The translations under genes and the position numbers were made by a program. The notes beneath the pieces were generated by a model. It had not been told where the DNA came from and did no database searches. It saw nothing but the letters and a program-made list of their open reading frames with translations. From Bacillota bacterium (GTDB taxonomy: Bacteria; Bacillota; Clostridia; Clostridiales; Caloramatoraceae): 8,008 nucleotides of DNA. Shown one piece after another: positions 5,557 through 8,008 of the stretch (positions are counted from its first letter, which is position 1; every line of letters begins with the position of its first letter). The stretch is taken from contig JAEZLD010000084.1 of NCBI GenBank assembly GCA_023415335.1, forward strand, positions 1 through 8,008. Direction: 5' to 3'.

Positions 5557-6302
5557 TTGTACAAACACATGAATCCCAAGCCATAGTAGAATATCTTAAA
5601 CAGAACTATATAACCAACCTTAACATACTGGGAGTGCTTCAGAATCACACAGGTATAGAAATATATGTGGATAGCCCGGAAAATCCAACGGGAGTCTTGG
5701 TAAGGTCCGGTTATTTCAACTATGTATACACTGAAAACGATGAGTTTCTTCAGGAAATCTTAGACAAGCTTTTCATCGAAAAAGGCTATTATGGCTTTTC
5801 AGGTGTATCAAGACCTATAGCCGAAAAGATTCAAAAGACAAAGCGTTTTGAACTAGACTGGCAGAACAGGTGCAGCCTTTACTATCTTCCAAAGGAGAAT
5901 CTGGACCTGAGTCTTCAGAAAAATCCGGTACAATCCATAGATATTAAGGATGCAGAAACCGTGGACAGCTTCTATACCTTTAGAAGCGATGACTCCATTG
6001 ATGATATAAAGGAATGCATCTCAAACAGGCCCTCCTCTGCAGTATACGTAAATGGAGATATGGCATCATGGGTTCTGGTCCATGATGATAACTCCATGGG
6101 AATAATGTATACAAAAGATGAGTACCGCAAGAAGGGCTATGCAGTTGACGTAACGATTGACCTTTCAAGAAAAACATTTGAAATAGGAAACATTCCATTC
6201 CTGCACATCGCTGAAACCAATAGCATGTCCCCTGGCCTTGCGCTGAAATGCGGCTTCATCCCCCAAGGATACGCAGACTGGTTTGGAATAAAGATAGTGT
6301 AG
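5553..6302 (+). CDS. GNAT family N-acetyltransferase/acyltransferase, two-domain
   Basis: A 249-residue protein. The C-terminal 120 residues form a GCN5-related fold: a strand-loop with MGIMYTKDEYRKKGYAVDVT (residues 182-201) supplies the acyl-CoA pyrophosphate loop (R192-x-x-G195-x-A197). PFLHIAETNSMSPGLALKCG (215-234) is the usual N-S/L-GF ending of the fold. The pattern is closest to FR47/glycine-N-acyltransferase-like members, which also carry a separate N-terminal domain, here about 1-130 and without recognised motifs. The reaction is transfer of an acyl group from CoA to an amine on a small molecule or protein; the acceptor is unknown. The start at ATG 5553 is chosen because AAGGAG (5539-5544) lies 8 nt upstream and the codon overlaps the MATE stop as ATGA. 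An alternative in-frame ATG at 5535 would place that ribosome binding site inside the gene. Pairing with an exporter suggests modification of what the pump handles. Confidence 0.85.
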   Translation: MIVQTHESQAIVEYLKQNYITNLNILGVLQNHTGIEIYVDSPENPTGVLVRSGYFNYVYTENDEFLQEILDKLFIEKGYYGFSGVSRPIAEKIQKTKRFELDWQNRCSLYYLPKENLDLSLQKNPVQSIDIKDAETVDSFYTFRSDDSIDDIKECISNRPSSAVYVNGDMASWVLVHDDNSMGIMYTKDEYRKKGYAVDVTIDLSRKTFEIGNIPFLHIAETNSMSPGLALKCGFIPQGYADWFGIKIV

Positions 6303-6316
6303 TGCCCCATGGGCTA

Positions 6317-6354
6317 AAGATGGGTGGAAATCATTTCGGATATCCACCCTTTTT
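6317..6354 (+). terminator. Rho-independent terminator of the MATE-GNAT operon
   Basis: GGGTGGA (6322-6328) pairs perfectly with TCCACCC (6343-6349), with a 14-nt loop, followed by TTTTT (6350-6354). It starts about 20 nt after the GNAT stop. The stem and U-tract are strong on the plus strand. Confidence 0.88.
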
Positions 6355-6428
6355 ACAATATATCACCTCATTTACCAAATTATATTTTACATCCTTTATT
6401 AATCTTTTTACATATTTACAACAAAATA

Positions 6429-6457
6429 TTGACAGCATAAACCTTCCATGCTAGAAT
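6429..6457 (+). promoter_or_regulatory. Sigma-A promoter of the purine permease gene
   Basis: TTGACA (6429-6434), 17-nt spacer, TAGAAT (6452-6457). The -35 is perfect and the -10 has one deviation. Expected start near 6464, giving a leader of about 75 nt. The upstream spacer (6355-6428) is AT-rich with nothing else recognised. Confidence 0.85.
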
Positions 6458-6462
6458 TTGTC

Positions 6463-6520
6463 ATAAAAAGGTTTGCGGTGGTTTCTTTCCTACTAAGGCC
6501 GTCAGACCTTATATTTTTTG
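6463..6520 (+). promoter_or_regulatory. Structured leader, possible attenuator of the permease gene
   Basis: Bases 6468-6478 pair with 6499-6510 to give 11 base pairs with one bulged T (6502) and one G-U. An inner GTGG/CTAC stem can form inside the loop. A-rich sequence precedes the stem and a broken U-tract (TTATATTTTTT, ending 6519) follows, as in an intrinsic terminator. It lies between promoter and ribosome binding site, so it could control read-through. It does not match the purine riboswitch core that I know, and no ligand-binding family is recognised. Confidence 0.45.
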
Positions 6521-6538
6521 TGTGGATAGGTGAACAGA

Positions 6539-7942
6539 ATGAAAAAGTATTTCAAACTCAAAGAAAATGGAACAACAGTACGTACAGAGGTACTTGCAGG
6601 ACTCACTACTTTTATGGCAATGGCCTACATTCTTCTCGTTAACCCTGGCATGTTTCAGGAATTAGGCACAGTTAGCTACGGTGCAATTTATATCTCAACA
6701 GCACTTTCGGCCGTTGTTGGAACTATACTTATCGGCTTGCTTGCAAATCTTCCGCTTGCTCAGGCTCCTGGCATGGGTTTGAATGCATTTTTTGTTTATA
6801 CCGTGTGCTTTGGTCTTGGATTTACTTATGCAAATGCCCTGGTTTTTGTTCTTGTAGACGGATTGATATTTGTCCTTCTTACTGTCACAGGATTGCGTCA
6901 GTTAATTTTTAATGCAATTCCTGTAGCCGTAAAGACAGCAATACCCGCAGGCATAGGCCTGTTTATTGCCTTCCTTGGTTTACAGGACTCAGGCATCGTC
7001 ATTAACGATGCTGCAACCTGTGTTAATCTGGCTTCCTTTAATTTACTGGGCTCTGCTACATGGGGAAGCATAATGCCTATGCTGGTTACAATTGTAACTC
7101 TGATTACAATCGCTTCTCTTAGCAAGCGTAATGTAAAAGGAGCAATGCTTTGGAGCATTCTTTTCGGTGCTGTTTTGTATTACCTGCTTGGCTTTACTGT
7201 ACCAGGTTTTTATAAGGATTTTGCAATTGGAACATTAAATCCTCTGGATGCTTTCAAGGATTTCAAAGAAATGTCCTTGTTTAAAGTGTTTACAGAAGGA
7301 TTTAACTTCTCTGCTTATCTTGAAACCCACAGTGCTGGATCACTGGTTTTATCCTTTGCCACAACATCTCTTGCCTTCTGCATGGTAGATATGTTTGATA
7401 CCCTGGGTACGCTTTTTGGTGCCTGCAAAACCGGCAATATGCTTATCAAAAACGAAAACGGCGAGGATGATGTGCCAAATATAAACAATGCTATGCTCTC
7501 AGATGCTATTGCAACCTGTGTAGGAGCTGTCTGCGGAACCTCTACAGTTACTACCTTCGTTGAATCTTCGTCCGGAGTAGCTGCAGGTGGACGTACAGGA
7601 CTTTCTGCAATGGTTACAGGTGGCATGTTCCTTGTTGCCATGTTTTTATCACCCATTGCGTCACTCATTCCTTCCTGCGCTTATTCAGCCTCGCTGATAT
7701 ATGTAGGTATCCTGATGATGGGCTGTGTTACCGAAATTGACTGGAAGAACCCTGCCATAGCATTGCCTTCATTTATGACAATCGTTATGATGCCATTTAC
7801 ATATAATATTTCCTATGGCATTGCATTCGGCCTCATTACATATATTGCCATGGGATTATTAACAAAACGCAAGGAGAAAGTCGGCACTGCCACATGGATT
7901 CTTGCACTGCTCTTTACGGCAATGTTTTTCCTGACACATTAA
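6539..7942 (+). CDS. NCS2 family purine permease, AzgA type (guanine/hypoxanthine/adenine uptake)
   Basis: A 467-residue membrane protein that opens with KKYFKLKENGTTVRTEVLAG, typical of the AzgA/PbuG branch of the nucleobase:cation symporter-2 family. Further signatures: LPLAQAPGMGLNAFFVYT (residues 71-88), AFCMVDMFDTLGTLFGA (279-295, the substrate- and ion-site helix) and FVESSSGVAAGGRTGLSA (340-357). About 12-14 membrane segments and the length are normal for the family. It takes up purine bases, most likely hypoxanthine/guanine or adenine, with H+. Specificity within the AzgA branch cannot be decided by eye. The start is ATG 6539, with AGGTG (6528-6532) 6 nt upstream; a GTG at 6530 in the same frame overlaps that site. 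All five arginine codons are CGT/CGC, unlike the AGR-rich MATE gene, suggesting selection for high expression or a different history. It is monocistronic, with its own promoter, structured leader and terminator. Confidence 0.92.
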   Translation: MKKYFKLKENGTTVRTEVLAGLTTFMAMAYILLVNPGMFQELGTVSYGAIYISTALSAVVGTILIGLLANLPLAQAPGMGLNAFFVYTVCFGLGFTYANALVFVLVDGLIFVLLTVTGLRQLIFNAIPVAVKTAIPAGIGLFIAFLGLQDSGIVINDAATCVNLASFNLLGSATWGSIMPMLVTIVTLITIASLSKRNVKGAMLWSILFGAVLYYLLGFTVPGFYKDFAIGTLNPLDAFKDFKEMSLFKVFTEGFNFSAYLETHSAGSLVLSFATTSLAFCMVDMFDTLGTLFGACKTGNMLIKNENGEDDVPNINNAMLSDAIATCVGAVCGTSTVTTFVESSSGVAAGGRTGLSAMVTGGMFLVAMFLSPIASLIPSCAYSASLIYVGILMMGCVTEIDWKNPAIALPSFMTIVMMPFTYNISYGIAFGLITYIAMGLLTKRKEKVGTATWILALLFTAMFFLTH

Positions 7943-7965
7943 AATGTCATGATATATGTAAATAT

Positions 7966-8008
7966 AAAAAAACGAACACCATGCTGTAATTCATGGTGTT
8001 CGTTTTTT
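7966..8008 (+). terminator. Strong Rho-independent terminator after the permease gene
   Basis: ACGAACACCATG (7972-7983) pairs perfectly with CATGGTGTTCGT (7992-8003) around an 8-nt loop. The flanking A-run (7966-7972) and T-run (8003-8008, cut by the window edge) extend the stem. Because both flanks are A/T runs, it can act in both directions and may also serve a convergent gene outside the window. Confidence 0.93.

Noticed and set aside
6463..6538. Purine (guanine/adenine) riboswitch
   Set aside because: The leader is too short for three helices, and the conserved junction and loop sequences of the purine aptamer are not present.
6448..6642. Frame starting just upstream of the permease
   Set aside because: It begins inside the promoter, passes through the leader hairpin and overlaps the permease in another frame; it has no ribosome binding site or motif.

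Overview
The window looks like chromosome of a low-to-moderate-GC, anaerobic Clostridia-type Firmicute. This rests on strong AGGAGG-type ribosome binding sites, many ATA and AGA/AGG codons, sigma-A style TTGACA-N17-TAnnAT promoters, stem-plus-U-tract terminators, and protein families typical of clostridia. No genus can be named from the sequence alone. I see no rRNA, tRNA, CRISPR array, insertion sequence or phage gene.

Left part (1-2354). The 3' end of a thioredoxin-reductase/AhpF-like flavoenzyme enters from the left edge on +. Its redox module, normally N-terminal in AhpF, sits at the C-terminus. A hairpin shared by both strands separates it from two leftward genes: a MutT-type Nudix hydrolase and, upstream of it, a HutD/Ves-family cupin protein. 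A strong minus-strand terminator lies between these two, and the 3' trailer of hutD holds an unexplained structured non-coding stretch.

Middle part (2164-4206). A divergent AT-rich spacer carries a textbook promoter. Its -35 is embedded in a perfect 15-bp palindrome, a likely TetR operator. It drives a compact operon of a WHG-type TetR regulator and two overlapping flavodoxin-fold genes. The first has a four-cysteine motif and no phosphate loop; the second has the loop.

Right part (4114-6354). A second promoter, sharing the 10-mer TTGACAGTGT with the tetR promoter, precedes a MATE efflux pump. The pump is coupled by an ATGA overlap to a GNAT acyltransferase and followed by a clear terminator. 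A reasonable inference, not proof, is that the TetR protein controls both units and that redox modification, efflux and acylation form one small detoxification island.

End part (6355-8008). A near-consensus promoter and a short leader with a terminator-like hairpin precede an AzgA-type (NCS2) purine permease. Its arginine codon use differs sharply from that of the MATE gene. A very strong terminator ends the window.

Three starts were set by ribosome binding sites rather than by the longest frame: Nudix (ATG at 1342), HutD (TTG at 2154) and the permease (ATG at 6539). The GNAT start was moved to 5553 for the same reason.
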